Assembly (NCBI RefSeq): GCF_004766045.1
Contig: NZ_SPQQ01000022.1
Span: 1 to 41,992 of the forward strand
Length of the DNA: 41,992 bases
From: Desulfosporosinus fructosivorans
GTDB lineage: Bacteria > Bacillota > Desulfitobacteriia > Desulfitobacteriales > Desulfitobacteriaceae
Reading direction: 5' to 3'
A program made the translations under genes and the position numbers. The notes beneath the pieces are model-generated. The model was not told where the DNA came from. It saw nothing but the letters and a program-made list of their open reading frames with translations, and searched no databases. This document shows positions 34,485 to 41,992 of the stretch, piece by piece (positions within the stretch are counted from its first letter, which is position 1; each line of letters opens with the position of its first letter).

Positions 34485-34790
34485 AAAACTCCCGTCCCTA
34501 CTAGGGACGAGAGTTCACTCCCGTGGTTCCACCCAATTAAAAGGTCATATGCATTACCTTTCACTCGATATCCCTTAACGCGGGGTACGGCTAAGCTTAC
34601 AAATTTTCAGCCCAGCACTCAAGGGTGGTTTTCTCCTGTACGTTCGTGAAAAATGCTTTCAGCCATGGCATCTCATCTCTTGCGCGACAGTTCAGGATAC
34701 TCTCCCTTTCAACGATTTTTACATTTTTACATTTTAGTCTAGCTTATGATAAGCATTTCTTACTTACAAAGTATTCAGTAGGATCTGGTT
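34485..34790 (-). promoter_or_regulatory. T-box riboswitch upstream of thrS
   Basis: Minus-strand GGGTGGAACCACGGGAG (about 34516-34534) is the T-box core, here the GGAACC variant. The terminator CGTCCCTA..TAGGGACGGGAG with TTTTTATTT follows (34486-34513). An ACC triplet in GAAAACCACCC upstream fits a threonine specifier but was not confirmed by folding. Confidence 0.87.
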
Positions 34791-34796
34791 AGTTTT

Positions 34797-34824
34797 ATTA
34801 TATCAATAATTATTCGCTTGTCAA
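34797..34824 (-). promoter_or_regulatory. thrS promoter
   Basis: TTGACA (34819-34824), 16 bp, TATAAT (34797-34802) on the minus strand, overlapping the end of ytxC. Confidence 0.75.
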
Positions 34825-35699
34825 AATTTTTCACATAAAGGGCACCCTTGACAATCGCTCACTCTATCCCCAAAGACACTTCGAATGGTATTTAACGTAT
34901 CTTTGTAACCCTCATAACGAATATGTAACGTAATTTGGCGGGGAGCAACAGCGATCAAAGCACTGACCAATAAATCTTCATACCCTAACTCGTGAACGTT
35001 GTCGAGTTGGTAATCCTCTAGAAATTGATGAGTCACCTTGACTCCTTCATTGTTATACAGATGGAATTTTCCCTGGGGAGTCATTCCAACATGTAACCAC
35101 TCTAAGCATGGTTTTTGACTATCCACAAACTGTTTTAAGAGCAAGATAAAGTCCAGATATTCTTTTTCAATCACATATTCCTCAAGGGCATACTCCACAG
35201 CTCTATTTACATCGTTTTTATACTCGTGGGCCCGAAAGCGCAAAAAACCCTCTATGTCAAAAACATCACTATGATCTAAGCACCCTAGTATCTGGGTAAC
35301 AAGGCTTGTCTTGCGATTTACGCTATACTCTTGAACTTGCCCTAGCCCTTTATTTAGATATTCCAAAGCCTGGTTAATCACCATTTGCCAATTTTCTTCT
35401 TCTAAATGTTGTTTCTTTTTGATTATCTCACGTACATGCACTTTCTCCCAATGCAACAAAATTGTCTCTGCCAAGGCATTAGCTAAGTAATAACGGTGGA
35501 TTTTTTGAATCACATTCCCATCTTTTGTCTCCTCAGACAAAGGATCATGAAATTTGCACTCAATAAGCCAGCGATTTCCCTGACGTAGTTCAACAATTTG
35601 CAAAGGAAGTTGCTCTTGGTCACGCAGTTCGCGTAAGCATTCACAGATACTATCATGGTATTCTTGCGTTGATAATTGTACGGAATGTTCCACTGGCAT
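34821..35699 (-). CDS. ytxC: YtxC-like sporulation protein
   Basis: 292 residues without membrane segments. Resembles the YtxC family, annotated as a putative sporulation protein and found next to thrS in Bacillus and relatives, as here. Recognisable features are LTLHIRYEGY-like sequence near the end (QITLHIRYEGYKDTLN), followed by VFGDRVSDCQGCPLCEKF with three clustered cysteines at the C-terminus that could bind a metal. The biochemical role is unknown. Its presence supports a spore-forming host. Confidence 0.82.
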   Translation of the reverse strand: MPVEHSVQLSTQEYHDSICECLRELRDQEQLPLQIVELRQGNRWLIECKFHDPLSEETKDGNVIQKIHRYYLANALAETILLHWEKVHVREIIKKKQHLEEENWQMVINQALEYLNKGLGQVQEYSVNRKTSLVTQILGCLDHSDVFDIEGFLRFRAHEYKNDVNRAVEYALEEYVIEKEYLDFILLLKQFVDSQKPCLEWLHVGMTPQGKFHLYNNEGVKVTHQFLEDYQLDNVHELGYEDLLVSALIAVAPRQITLHIRYEGYKDTLNTIRSVFGDRVSDCQGCPLCEKF

Positions 35700-35761
35700 C
35701 CCTCCATACTAGAGTATATGAGCTAGGTTGAGTCATATTTCGGTTAGGTCAATCTCTAAGC

Positions 35762-35920
35762 TTAGTTTCTTTCAATATTATTTCCAAAAAGAAACGGACA
35801 CCCCTTAATATTTCCATAAATTTGGCTTTCCATTCCTATAAATGGATTCTTCTCAATAAATGATACCTGCATAATTGGATTACCTTCTTCAATATAGGTG
35901 AATGTTAATTCCTCAAAGTG
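35762..35920 (-). pseudogene. relic of an unrecognised protein gene (C-terminal end)
   Basis: A 52-codon open stretch without start, HFEELTFTYIEEGNPIMQVS then FIEKNPFIGMESQIYG and GCPFLFGNNIERN, ending TAA at 35762. It reads like real protein sequence, but an in-frame stop lies immediately upstream. No family is recognised. Confidence 0.45.
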
Positions 35921-35956
35921 TTAACTGTACACTGGGCAGACCTTCTTGCTGAACGT

Positions 35957-35983
35957 AAAAAATCCCCCTTTCGGGGGATTTTT
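35957..35983 (-). terminator. terminator after speE
   Basis: AAAAATCCCCC, a short loop and GGGGGATTTTT form a strong hairpin with T tracts, 50 bp after the speE stop. Confidence 0.85.
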
Positions 35984-36033
35984 GTCAGTAGTCTATTGAT
36001 TTGATAACTTTGCCTTCTAAGTAAAATTAAGAA

Positions 36034-36888
36034 TTAATCCTCTGCATTTAATAAGAGGTCCTTGACGTAGCTAGGCAGAGCAAAGCACCCTTTATGAATT
36101 TCAGTGTTGTAATACTTTGTTTTCAAGCCTAGACTGTTCCAAGCTTGTTCATCTATGTCAGTCAGAGGATCGAATTTTTTTGACGCGAAACCAAACAGCC
36201 AGTGACCGGACGGATAGGTAGGAATGTGCGCCTGATACACCCTGCATACTGGGAAGAATTCTCGAATTCTCTTATGTGCTCTTTGCATAGATTTGGCATA
36301 CTCCCCATAATAGGGACTTTCATGCTGATTAACGAGGATTCCGTCTTCTTTCAGTGCCTTAAAGCAATTACCGTAAAACTCCCTTGTAAATAGCCCCTCT
36401 CCTGGTCCGAAGGGGTCAGTGGAATCGACAATAATCAGATCATAGACATTTTCTTTGGAGCGGACAAATTTCAATCCGTCCTCAAAATAAATTTTTACTC
36501 TCGGGTCATCTAGCTTGCAGGCGGTCTGTGGCAAATATTCTCGGCATACATCCACAACCATTTTATCTATTTCTACCATGTCAATATGTTCAAGGGTGCT
36601 GTAACGAGTCAGTTCCCTTACTGTTCCACCGTCTCCTGCACCGATAACTAAGACATTCTTAATTTTCGGGTTGGTTGCCATCGGTACATGAACAATCATG
36701 TCATGGTAAATAAATTCGTCCTTTTCAGTGACCATCATTAAGCCGTCTAGCGTAAAGAAATTGCCGAATTCATGAGAGTTAAAAACGTCAATTCTTTGAA
36801 ATTCGCTCTGCCCCGTATAAAGTGGCTTATCAACTTTGATAGAAAAACGGACATTGGCAGTGTGTTGTTCTGTATACCATAATTCCAT
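36034..36888 (-). CDS. speE: spermidine synthase
   Basis: 284 residues. Transfers aminopropyl from decarboxylated AdoMet to putrescine. Shows the polyamine-synthase fold: N-terminal LWYTEQHTANVRFSIKV, the AdoMet-binding GAGDGG (83-88), the acidic VEID near 107 and the catalytic VDSTDPFGPGEGLF (D155, D158). It starts 3 bp after the stop of the upstream decarboxylase, so both are co-translated. Together they feed polyamine synthesis from arginine; agmatinase and AdoMet decarboxylase are not in the window. Confidence 0.95.
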   Translation of the reverse strand: MELWYTEQHTANVRFSIKVDKPLYTGQSEFQRIDVFNSHEFGNFFTLDGLMMVTEKDEFIYHDMIVHVPMATNPKIKNVLVIGAGDGGTVRELTRYSTLEHIDMVEIDKMVVDVCREYLPQTACKLDDPRVKIYFEDGLKFVRSKENVYDLIIVDSTDPFGPGEGLFTREFYGNCFKALKEDGILVNQHESPYYGEYAKSMQRAHKRIREFFPVCRVYQAHIPTYPSGHWLFGFASKKFDPLTDIDEQAWNSLGLKTKYYNTEIHKGCFALPSYVKDLLLNAED

Positions 36889-36891
36889 TGT

Positions 36892-38343
36892 TTATTCCTC
36901 CACTATTTTAATGTTCTCAACGGAGATATCCTCCGTTCCAGTCAATAAACAGCCCTTGGCCTTAGAATAAGTAATATAATCAATGATTTCCTCAGTTATC
37001 CGCTCTCCCGGTGCCAAAATAGGAATACCGGGTGGGTAAGACATGACAAATTCTCCACATATATATCCAGTGCTTTCTGCAATAGCAACAGAGTGTTGAT
37101 CGGAGTAGAAGGCTTTCTGAGGCGCCATCACCACATCGGGATTAATATATTCATGATCAAGCATCCCTGCTTTATCCTTCATATAAAGCCTTTTTATTTC
37201 AGACAGAGACGAGACAAGCCGTTCCAAGGCCAGTTCTCGATCCCCAACGGAGATAATTGCCAGGATATTGCCTATATCACCTAACTCGATCTGAATTCCA
37301 TAATCATCACGAAGAATGTCATAAACCTCTATTCCTGCCAACCCTATTTCTCTAGTATAGACAGAAAGTTTGGTATGGTCAAAATCAAACACCGAATCTC
37401 CGTTGATAAGTTCTTTGGAAAAAGCATAGTATCCCCCGATTTTGTTAATCTCTTCCCGGGCATAATTGGCAAGAGAAGAAACTTTCTTGAAGATGGCTTT
37501 ACCATCTATGGCTAGGTTACGTCTGGAGATGTCTAAAGATGACAATAATAAATAGGAGCCGCTTGTAGTTTGGGTCAGGTTAATAGTTTGCCGCACGTGA
37601 CCTGTGCTGAGACGACCATTTTTCAACAAGAATGAACTTTGGGTCAGTGAACCGCCTGTTTTATGCATGCTGACTGCCGACATATCTGCTCCTGCTGCCA
37701 TCGCACTGACAGGCATATTGTCTCCAAAGTAGAAGTGCGTACCATGTGCCTCGTCCGCAAGGACAGCCATATTATGACGATGGGCTAGCTCAGTAATGGA
37801 CCTTAGGTCGGAACAAATACCATAATACGTAGGATTATTAACAAAAATTGCTTTGGCCTCTGGATTTTCCTCTATGGCTTTTTCCACATCAGCTACGGAC
37901 ATGCCTAAGGGTATGCCCAAGAGTTTATTTACGCCAGGATTAACATAAACAGGAATTGCTCCACTGATAATTAGGGCGTTAATAGCACTTCTGTGGACAT
38001 TGCGAGGCATGATGATTTTATCGCCCTGTTTACACACACTCATAATCATGGCTTGAACAGCTGCTGTGGTGCCGTTAACCATGAAAAACGCGTGTTCTGC
38101 ACCGAAGGCCTCTGCGGCAAGTTCCTCTGCCTCTTTGATTACGGAGACGGGGTGAATAAGATTATCGAGTGGCTTCATAGAATTAACATCCACCGAAAGG
38201 CATTTCTGGCCTAAAAATTCTGTGAGCTGGGGGTTCCCTCTGCCTTGCTTATGTCCTGGCACGTCAAACGGTACCACACGCATAGATTTGTACTTTTCAA
38301 GGGCTTCATAAATAGGTGCCTTGTCTTGCCTAAGTGAATGCAT
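36892..38343 (-). CDS. speA: arginine (Orn/Lys/Arg family) decarboxylase, group III fold
   Basis: 483 residues from the ATG at 38343 with GAAAGGGGTG upstream; the longer frame to 38439 has no such site. PLP enzyme of the Orn/Lys/Arg decarboxylase family, most like the ~480-490 residue SpeA of Bacillus that makes agmatine from arginine. Motifs: VPFDVPGHKQGRG (N-term), MVNGTTAAVQA, ADEAHGTHFYFG, and the PLP lysine in SMHKTGGSLTQSS (K228). The C-terminal domain has PPGIPILAPGERIT. Substrate choice among Arg, Lys and Orn is inferred from size and from its coupling to speE. Confidence 0.9.
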   Translation of the reverse strand: MHSLRQDKAPIYEALEKYKSMRVVPFDVPGHKQGRGNPQLTEFLGQKCLSVDVNSMKPLDNLIHPVSVIKEAEELAAEAFGAEHAFFMVNGTTAAVQAMIMSVCKQGDKIIMPRNVHRSAINALIISGAIPVYVNPGVNKLLGIPLGMSVADVEKAIEENPEAKAIFVNNPTYYGICSDLRSITELAHRHNMAVLADEAHGTHFYFGDNMPVSAMAAGADMSAVSMHKTGGSLTQSSFLLKNGRLSTGHVRQTINLTQTTSGSYLLLSSLDISRRNLAIDGKAIFKKVSSLANYAREEINKIGGYYAFSKELINGDSVFDFDHTKLSVYTREIGLAGIEVYDILRDDYGIQIELGDIGNILAIISVGDRELALERLVSSLSEIKRLYMKDKAGMLDHEYINPDVVMAPQKAFYSDQHSVAIAESTGYICGEFVMSYPPGIPILAPGERITEEIIDYITYSKAKGCLLTGTEDISVENIKIVEE

Positions 38344-38969
38344 AAAAAGCACCCCTTTCAATAAAACATAATCATTTGACATTCGTGTCACTTTATCTTT
38401 CAATGATCTCCTAGCCGTGATCATTCCTCTTAGGCACATCTCAAAAAAATAACATAATAAGTATATTAGACAATCCGAAAAATATCAATAAAATTGACTC
38501 TCCAAGAACCCCGCAAATAAGCATTATCACTAATCCTCTATTATCAGCAATCTCATACTGCCTTAAGGAGCTCTCTTCAGTTATACAGGCATTCTTTTAC
38601 ATAAGACCCCTGTGGAGGACGCAGAGAGTCATTTCTTCCCAGTGGGATATAGTACGGCTATCTTAAGAGTCTATTTTGTCAGCTGGGTACCTTTTTTAAC
38701 GTAAGTCCTCTATAAAGGCTCAGGGAGCTCTTGAGCGCCTCTACAGACCATCTTTCGATATCATGTCTGTGCAGACAAGAAGTGACTCAATGAACTACGT
38801 AAGCATTATGCAGACCATTGCTGGCAGACGTTTGGCAGACTTCTTATCGTAACTTAGGGTTTCTTGGGGCTCCTTCGAGCAAGCTTACGATTTTTGTGCA
38901 AATACCTCAATAATCAGTATGTCTAACAAAGTGCCCTGTAACCCGCCTGTACCCAGGGTTTCTGGGTAT
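38344..38969. other. gene-free stretch between speA and the tRNA cluster
   Basis: No ORF of either strand looks real. It holds four GCAGAC hexamers between 38771 and 38840 and two loosely similar ~40-bp segments (about 38592-38632 and 38690-38732). A speA promoter must lie near 38360-38470 but no good consensus was found. Confidence 0.4.
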
Positions 38970-38998
38970 AAAAAAAGCTCCTCCGAAGAGAAGCTTTT
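38970..38998 (-). terminator. terminator of the tRNA operon
   Basis: On the minus strand AAGCTTCTC, TTCG loop, GAGGAGCTT and a run of T residues follow the last tRNA. Confidence 0.85.
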
Positions 38999-39009
38999 AT
39001 GTTTCCAGA

Positions 39010-39086
39010 TGGTGGGTTTGAGAGGACTCGAACCTCCGACCCCCGCGATGTCAACGCGGTACTCTAACCAGCTGAGCTACAAACCC
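39010..39086 (-). tRNA. tRNA-Val (GAC)
   Basis: Cloverleaf on the minus strand: acceptor GGGTTTG/CAAACCC, anticodon stem CCGCG/CGCGG with loop TTGACAT giving anticodon GAC, T loop TTCGAGT, and encoded CCA. Confidence 0.93.
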
Positions 39087-39089
39087 ATA

Positions 39090-39178
39090 TGGTGCCGATG
39101 ACCGGAATTGAACCGGTACGGGCTGTTAAGCCCGCGGGATTTTAAGTCCCGTGCGTCTGCCAGTTCCGCCACATCGGC
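39090..39178 (-). tRNA. tRNA-Leu (TAA)
   Basis: Acceptor GCCGATG/CATCGGC, anticodon stem CGGGA/TCCCG with loop CTTAAAA (anticodon TAA), a long variable arm GCGGGCTTAACAGCCCGT as in class II tRNAs, encoded CCA. Confidence 0.95.
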
Positions 39179-39188
39179 ATGAATTGTT

Positions 39189-39263
<75 letters not shown>

Positions 39264-39276
39264 AGGGAAATGATAG

Positions 39277-39351
39277 TGGAGCGGGTGACGAGATTCGGAC
39301 TCGCGACTTTCACCTTGGCAAGGTGACACTCTACCACTGAGTTACACCCGC
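39277..39351 (-). tRNA. tRNA-Gly (GCC)
   Basis: Acceptor GCGGGTG/CACCCGC, anticodon stem TCACC/GGTGA with loop TTGCCAA (anticodon GCC), encoded CCA. Confidence 0.95.
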
Positions 39352-39352
39352 A

Positions 39353-39428
<76 letters not shown>

Positions 39429-39436
39429 AAATAATA

Positions 39437-39513
39437 TGGCGACCCCAATCGGATTCGAACCGACGATCTCCTGCGTGACAGGCAGGCGCTTTAAGCCGCT
39501 AAGCTATGGGGCC
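39437..39513 (-). tRNA. tRNA-Asp (GTC)
   Basis: Acceptor GGCCCCA/TGGGGTC, anticodon stem CCTGC/GCAGG with loop CTGTCAC (anticodon GTC), discriminator G as expected for Asp, encoded CCA. Confidence 0.94.
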
Positions 39514-39611
39514 ATGTGCTCGATGTCCAAGGTAAGATGACTAGGTACTTTGACCTATGAGCAACTTTTCCTTCAGCATCTATGTCTTACGCTCAGCCTC
39601 TGGTTTCAGCT

Positions 39612-39687
<76 letters not shown>

Positions 39688-39704
39688 GAGGACTGACGAT
39701 TATC

Positions 39705-39733
39705 AGTATACACAAAAATACGCACTGTGTCAA
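39705..39733 (-). promoter_or_regulatory. strong promoter of the tRNA operon
   Basis: TTGACA (39728-39733), 17 bp, TATACT (39705-39710) on the minus strand, 18 bp before tRNA-Val(TAC). It likely drives all seven tRNAs. Confidence 0.85.
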
Positions 39734-39857
39734 AGGTTTTTTTTTACTATGAATATTTATCTAATAATCATAAGTATCCTGAGCAATCTCTGTTCAATAA
39801 TATGTTCAGAAAGGGTTAAGTCAATCGTTCAACCTAAGTTAAAAGCATCTCATTAGT

Positions 39858-41135
39858 TTAGTTTGTGGATACTTTTTTTTGCTTTACCACATCTTCAATA
39901 CAAATTGAGCGGGTGTGCTTAGTATGTGACCATTGCTTATCCTTGCGATTAATAAATCCTAAGAAGACAATTGGAATCCAACTATAAATAAAGATGGGAT
40001 ATAGTATGAGCCCAAGATAGGCCCTCCAAGGCAGGCGATCGAGTGCTAGGGCAGCAACAGGGTAAATGTATTGAATTGTGGATAATATCTGCCAACCTGT
40101 CCATGGCATCACTAGCGTAAATATAGGTGTGTAACTATTTTGTAATACACCTATAAAGTTTGTCAACATAAAGAAAGTGGCGATCATTACTAGAGCAGGT
40201 TGAAAAAGATGGATAGCAGCATCAAAATACATTATTTTTCGTTCCCGTATTCCCTTAATAATGAGAGGGAAGAAATAACGTCCCGCTACGTCAACTTGTC
40301 CCTGTGCCCAGCGTTTTCGTTGATACCAAGATTGCATAAACGTCAAGGGTTTTTCATCATATACCACTGCATCATGAGCCCATGTCGTTTTAATTCCATG
40401 AGATAAGGCTTTCATGCTGAACTCAAGGTCTTCAGTCAAGGAAGTAGCTCCCCAACCAAATTCTTTTAAAACGTCTGTTGAAATACACATACCTGTTCCA
40501 CCCAGAAGGTTCGAGAGACGGCCTGTGTTGTACCTTGCAAGCTGCAGTAAACGATTCGTTACCCAGAATGCAATAGAAAAAGTATTTGTCACCCACGTAT
40601 CAAAGGGGTTCTTAGAATCTAAGTAACACTGAACTATCTTGTGGCCTTGGCAAAGCTTACTATTCATTTCAAAAAGAAAGTTCTCTTTCACAAGGTTATC
40701 TGCGTCAAAAATTGCTATCGCATCGTATTGACGTTCCATTTTAAAGAGACGTTGGAACATCCACTCTAGGGCATAACCTTTGCCTCGCTTTTCAGTATTA
40801 AATCGCCGATGGACGATGGCTCCAGCATTTCGGGCAATTAAAGCAGTTTTGTCGGTACAGTTATCAGCAACAACAAAAATATCGAAAAGTTTCTTTGGAT
40901 ATTCTAGTAATAAAAGATTCTCTAGTAATGGTCCAATGACAGTTTCTTCATTATGCGCAGCAACAACAATAGCAAAACTTTTCTCTGGCTCAAGTACCTT
41001 TATCTCTTGTTTCCGATACAGACCAAATATCGAAAGTACAAAATAATAAAAGGTAAGGAAGATAATAATAAATTGAATTGGAAGCATAAATAAATTAAAT
41101 AGTTGCGCACCCGTAATACCAGTTAAAAAATCCAC
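39858..41135 (-). CDS. membrane glycosyltransferase, family 2 (processive type)
   Basis: 425 residues from the GTG at 41135, supported by AGGAGGTTGGATCC upstream; the longer frame to 41222 has none. One N-terminal membrane segment (about 12-40), then the GT-A domain with VVAAHNEE, the nucleotide-sugar DAD motif (144-146), TEDLEF (E/D 235-236) and QRKRW (272-276), then about three or four C-terminal membrane segments. This D,D,D,QxxRW pattern is that of processive GT2 enzymes such as cellulose, hyaluronan or poly-GlcNAc synthases. Sugar and product cannot be read from sequence, and no export or modification partners are adjacent. Confidence 0.88.
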   Translation of the reverse strand: MDFLTGITGAQLFNLFMLPIQFIIIFLTFYYFVLSIFGLYRKQEIKVLEPEKSFAIVVAAHNEETVIGPLLENLLLLEYPKKLFDIFVVADNCTDKTALIARNAGAIVHRRFNTEKRGKGYALEWMFQRLFKMERQYDAIAIFDADNLVKENFLFEMNSKLCQGHKIVQCYLDSKNPFDTWVTNTFSIAFWVTNRLLQLARYNTGRLSNLLGGTGMCISTDVLKEFGWGATSLTEDLEFSMKALSHGIKTTWAHDAVVYDEKPLTFMQSWYQRKRWAQGQVDVAGRYFFPLIIKGIRERKIMYFDAAIHLFQPALVMIATFFMLTNFIGVLQNSYTPIFTLVMPWTGWQILSTIQYIYPVAALALDRLPWRAYLGLILYPIFIYSWIPIVFLGFINRKDKQWSHTKHTRSICIEDVVKQKKVSTN

Positions 41136-41274
41136 GGATCCAACCTCCTTCAACCAACAAATTTTAACACAAGAATTACACCTATGCAAGAATTGAATTG
41201 TTCTCACATACAGATTGTCCATAATTTACATATATTTAATATCTATCGAATTAGAACTAGAAACACGGTTATCG

Positions 41275-41592
41275 TCAGTGTCGTCTAGATAATTTAAGTA
41301 AAATGTAGACTATGAGCGAGCAACTAAAACAAAGAAAGATAAAGCTTGTTTTAATTCCAAATCCAATTGACTGCCAATAAACTTCTCCGACACGTGATCC
41401 AGATACCCATGGAACAAATGAGCGAAAGATTTGTGATATTCCGTTTCCAATTACAATAAACAGTAAGCAGCCTGAAATTATAGTTATTATGCCCATAACT
41501 ACAGTCGGAGTATCCAATCGCCAACGACGCATTATATTACGCCTCATCCAATGTAGTTCTATACTCAGATTTCTAATCCATCTTCTCCACAT
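41275..41592 (-). CDS. small membrane protein of unknown function
   Basis: 105 residues from the ATG at 41592, chosen for GAGGTG six bases upstream. A basic N-terminus (MWRRWIRNLSIELHWMRRN) precedes two hydrophobic segments, VVMGIITIISGCLLFIVIG and TSFIFLCFSCSLIVYILL. No family recognised. It lies upstream of the glycosyltransferase on the same strand, 139 bp away, and may or may not belong to its operon. Confidence 0.6.
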   Translation of the reverse strand: MWRRWIRNLSIELHWMRRNIMRRWRLDTPTVVMGIITIISGCLLFIVIGNGISQIFRSFVPWVSGSRVGEVYWQSIGFGIKTSFIFLCFSCSLIVYILLKLSRRH

Positions 41593-41711
41593 CTTAATCA
41601 CCTCATATATAGTCTATGAGGGAGTTAAAGAAGAACACACACCCTTTGTCATTTAAAAAGTATAAATACCTAATTAACTGGAAATACTCGAGACCAAGGA
41701 GGTGGTTTATA

Positions 41712-41843
41712 ATGCCAGTACCGGGTAAAGATGGTAAGTTTGTGCATTGTTCCTATTGTAACCAAAGGTTCCTCTTCTCATATGACGCTAGTAAGCATGA
41801 AAAAGAGAAACACTCCGATCAGTTGGGATCATCTAGTTTGTAA
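41712..41843 (+). CDS. tiny C2H2-like zinc-binding protein
   Basis: 43 residues from the ATG at 41712, fixed by a perfect AGGAGGTGG site; the longer frame from 41616 lacks one. It contains HCSYCNQRF and SKHEKEKH, a Cys-x2-Cys...His-x4-His arrangement resembling a single classical zinc finger, rare in bacteria outside the Ros/MucR type. Function unknown; possibly a DNA/RNA or protein contact module. Divergent from the membrane protein gene at 41275. Confidence 0.7.
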   Translation: MPVPGKDGKFVHCSYCNQRFLFSYDASKHEKEKHSDQLGSSSL

Positions 41844-41878
41844 CGCTTCAAGATTTAGTTTTTAGTGAACTTAGAAAA

Positions 41879-41908
41879 GCAAAAGCCATCCTTGAGGATG
41901 GCTTTTGC
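41879..41908. terminator. rRNA operon terminator
   Basis: GCAAAAGCCATCC, TTGA loop, GGATGGCTTTTGC is a 13-bp hairpin just after the 5S 3' end on the minus strand; it can also stop the plus-strand 43-residue gene. Confidence 0.85.
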
Positions 41909-41916
41909 TTTGTTTA

Positions 41917-41992
41917 CCTGGCGATGACCTACTTTCCCAGGGGCTTGCGCCCCAAGTATCATCGGCCCTGGAGGTCTTAACTTCCGTGTTCG
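41917..41992 (-). rRNA. rrf: 5S rRNA, 3' part (runs off the window)
   Basis: Minus-strand reading CGAACACGGAAGTTAAG, then GCCGATGATACTTGGGG and GGGAAAGTAGGTCATCGCC is the conserved 3' two-thirds of bacterial 5S rRNA. The 5' part lies beyond base 41992. Confidence 0.95.

Noticed and set aside
36892..38439. 515-residue start for the decarboxylase
   Set aside because: The N-terminal 32 residues are unrelated to the family and no Shine-Dalgarno precedes 38439; ATG 38343 has one.
38919..39101. Plus-strand 60-codon ORF across tRNA-Val and tRNA-Leu
   Set aside because: It runs through the reverse complement of tRNA genes and a terminator; no ribosome binding site.

Overview
The window looks like a chromosomal segment of a spore-forming, Gram-positive, anaerobic clostridium of the Peptococcaceae type (Desulfosporosinus/Desulfitobacterium-like). 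This is inferred from the gene content and order (thrS-infC-rpmI-rplT-trmH-pheST-zapA, U32 peptidase, mutS2, a ytxC-type sporulation gene), three T-box leaders and the moderate-to-low GC content. No database search was possible, so the genus is inference. The segment lies between two rRNA operons, both read leftwards. Bases 1-260 carry the tandem promoters and leader of an operon whose 16S gene would start just left of base 1. Bases 41917-41992 are the 3' end of a 5S rRNA from another operon, preceded in transcription order by further sequence outside the window.

Layout. 1-9819 is housekeeping: tyrS under a T-box, a divergent class A penicillin-binding protein, mutS2 and a long U32 (RlhA-like) protein. 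9820-25320 is an accessory island between the U32 gene and zapA: a broken lipoprotein gene, a frameshifted MobV relaxase, two small operons of secreted proteins, two copies of a decayed ~560 bp repeat, an internally deleted IS21-family element, a complete ComQXPA-like pheromone quorum-sensing locus (17805-22072), a Uma2 nuclease, ung, and a BenE-type transporter behind a strong double operator. 25321-41900 is housekeeping again: an XRE-cupin regulator (probably controlling benE), zapA, pheT/pheS (T-box), a SpoU methyltransferase, rplT/rpmI/infC (attenuated leader, ATT start for infC), thrS (T-box), ytxC, speE/speA, seven tRNA genes behind one strong promoter, a membrane glycosyltransferase and two tiny proteins.

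The outstanding system is the comX-comQ-comP-comA set on the minus strand. A 65-residue ComX-like precursor with tryptophan as its next-to-last residue is followed by an isoprenyl transferase with both aspartate-rich motifs, a 786-residue PDZ-plus-multi-TM histidine kinase and a LuxR/NarL-type response regulator. Gene order is X-Q-P-A, unlike the Q-X-P-A order of Bacillus subtilis. Next to it are two operons of small secreted proteins that share a 17-bp upstream motif (15/17) and are each preceded by the same decayed repeat; they are candidate outputs or passengers of the signalling locus.
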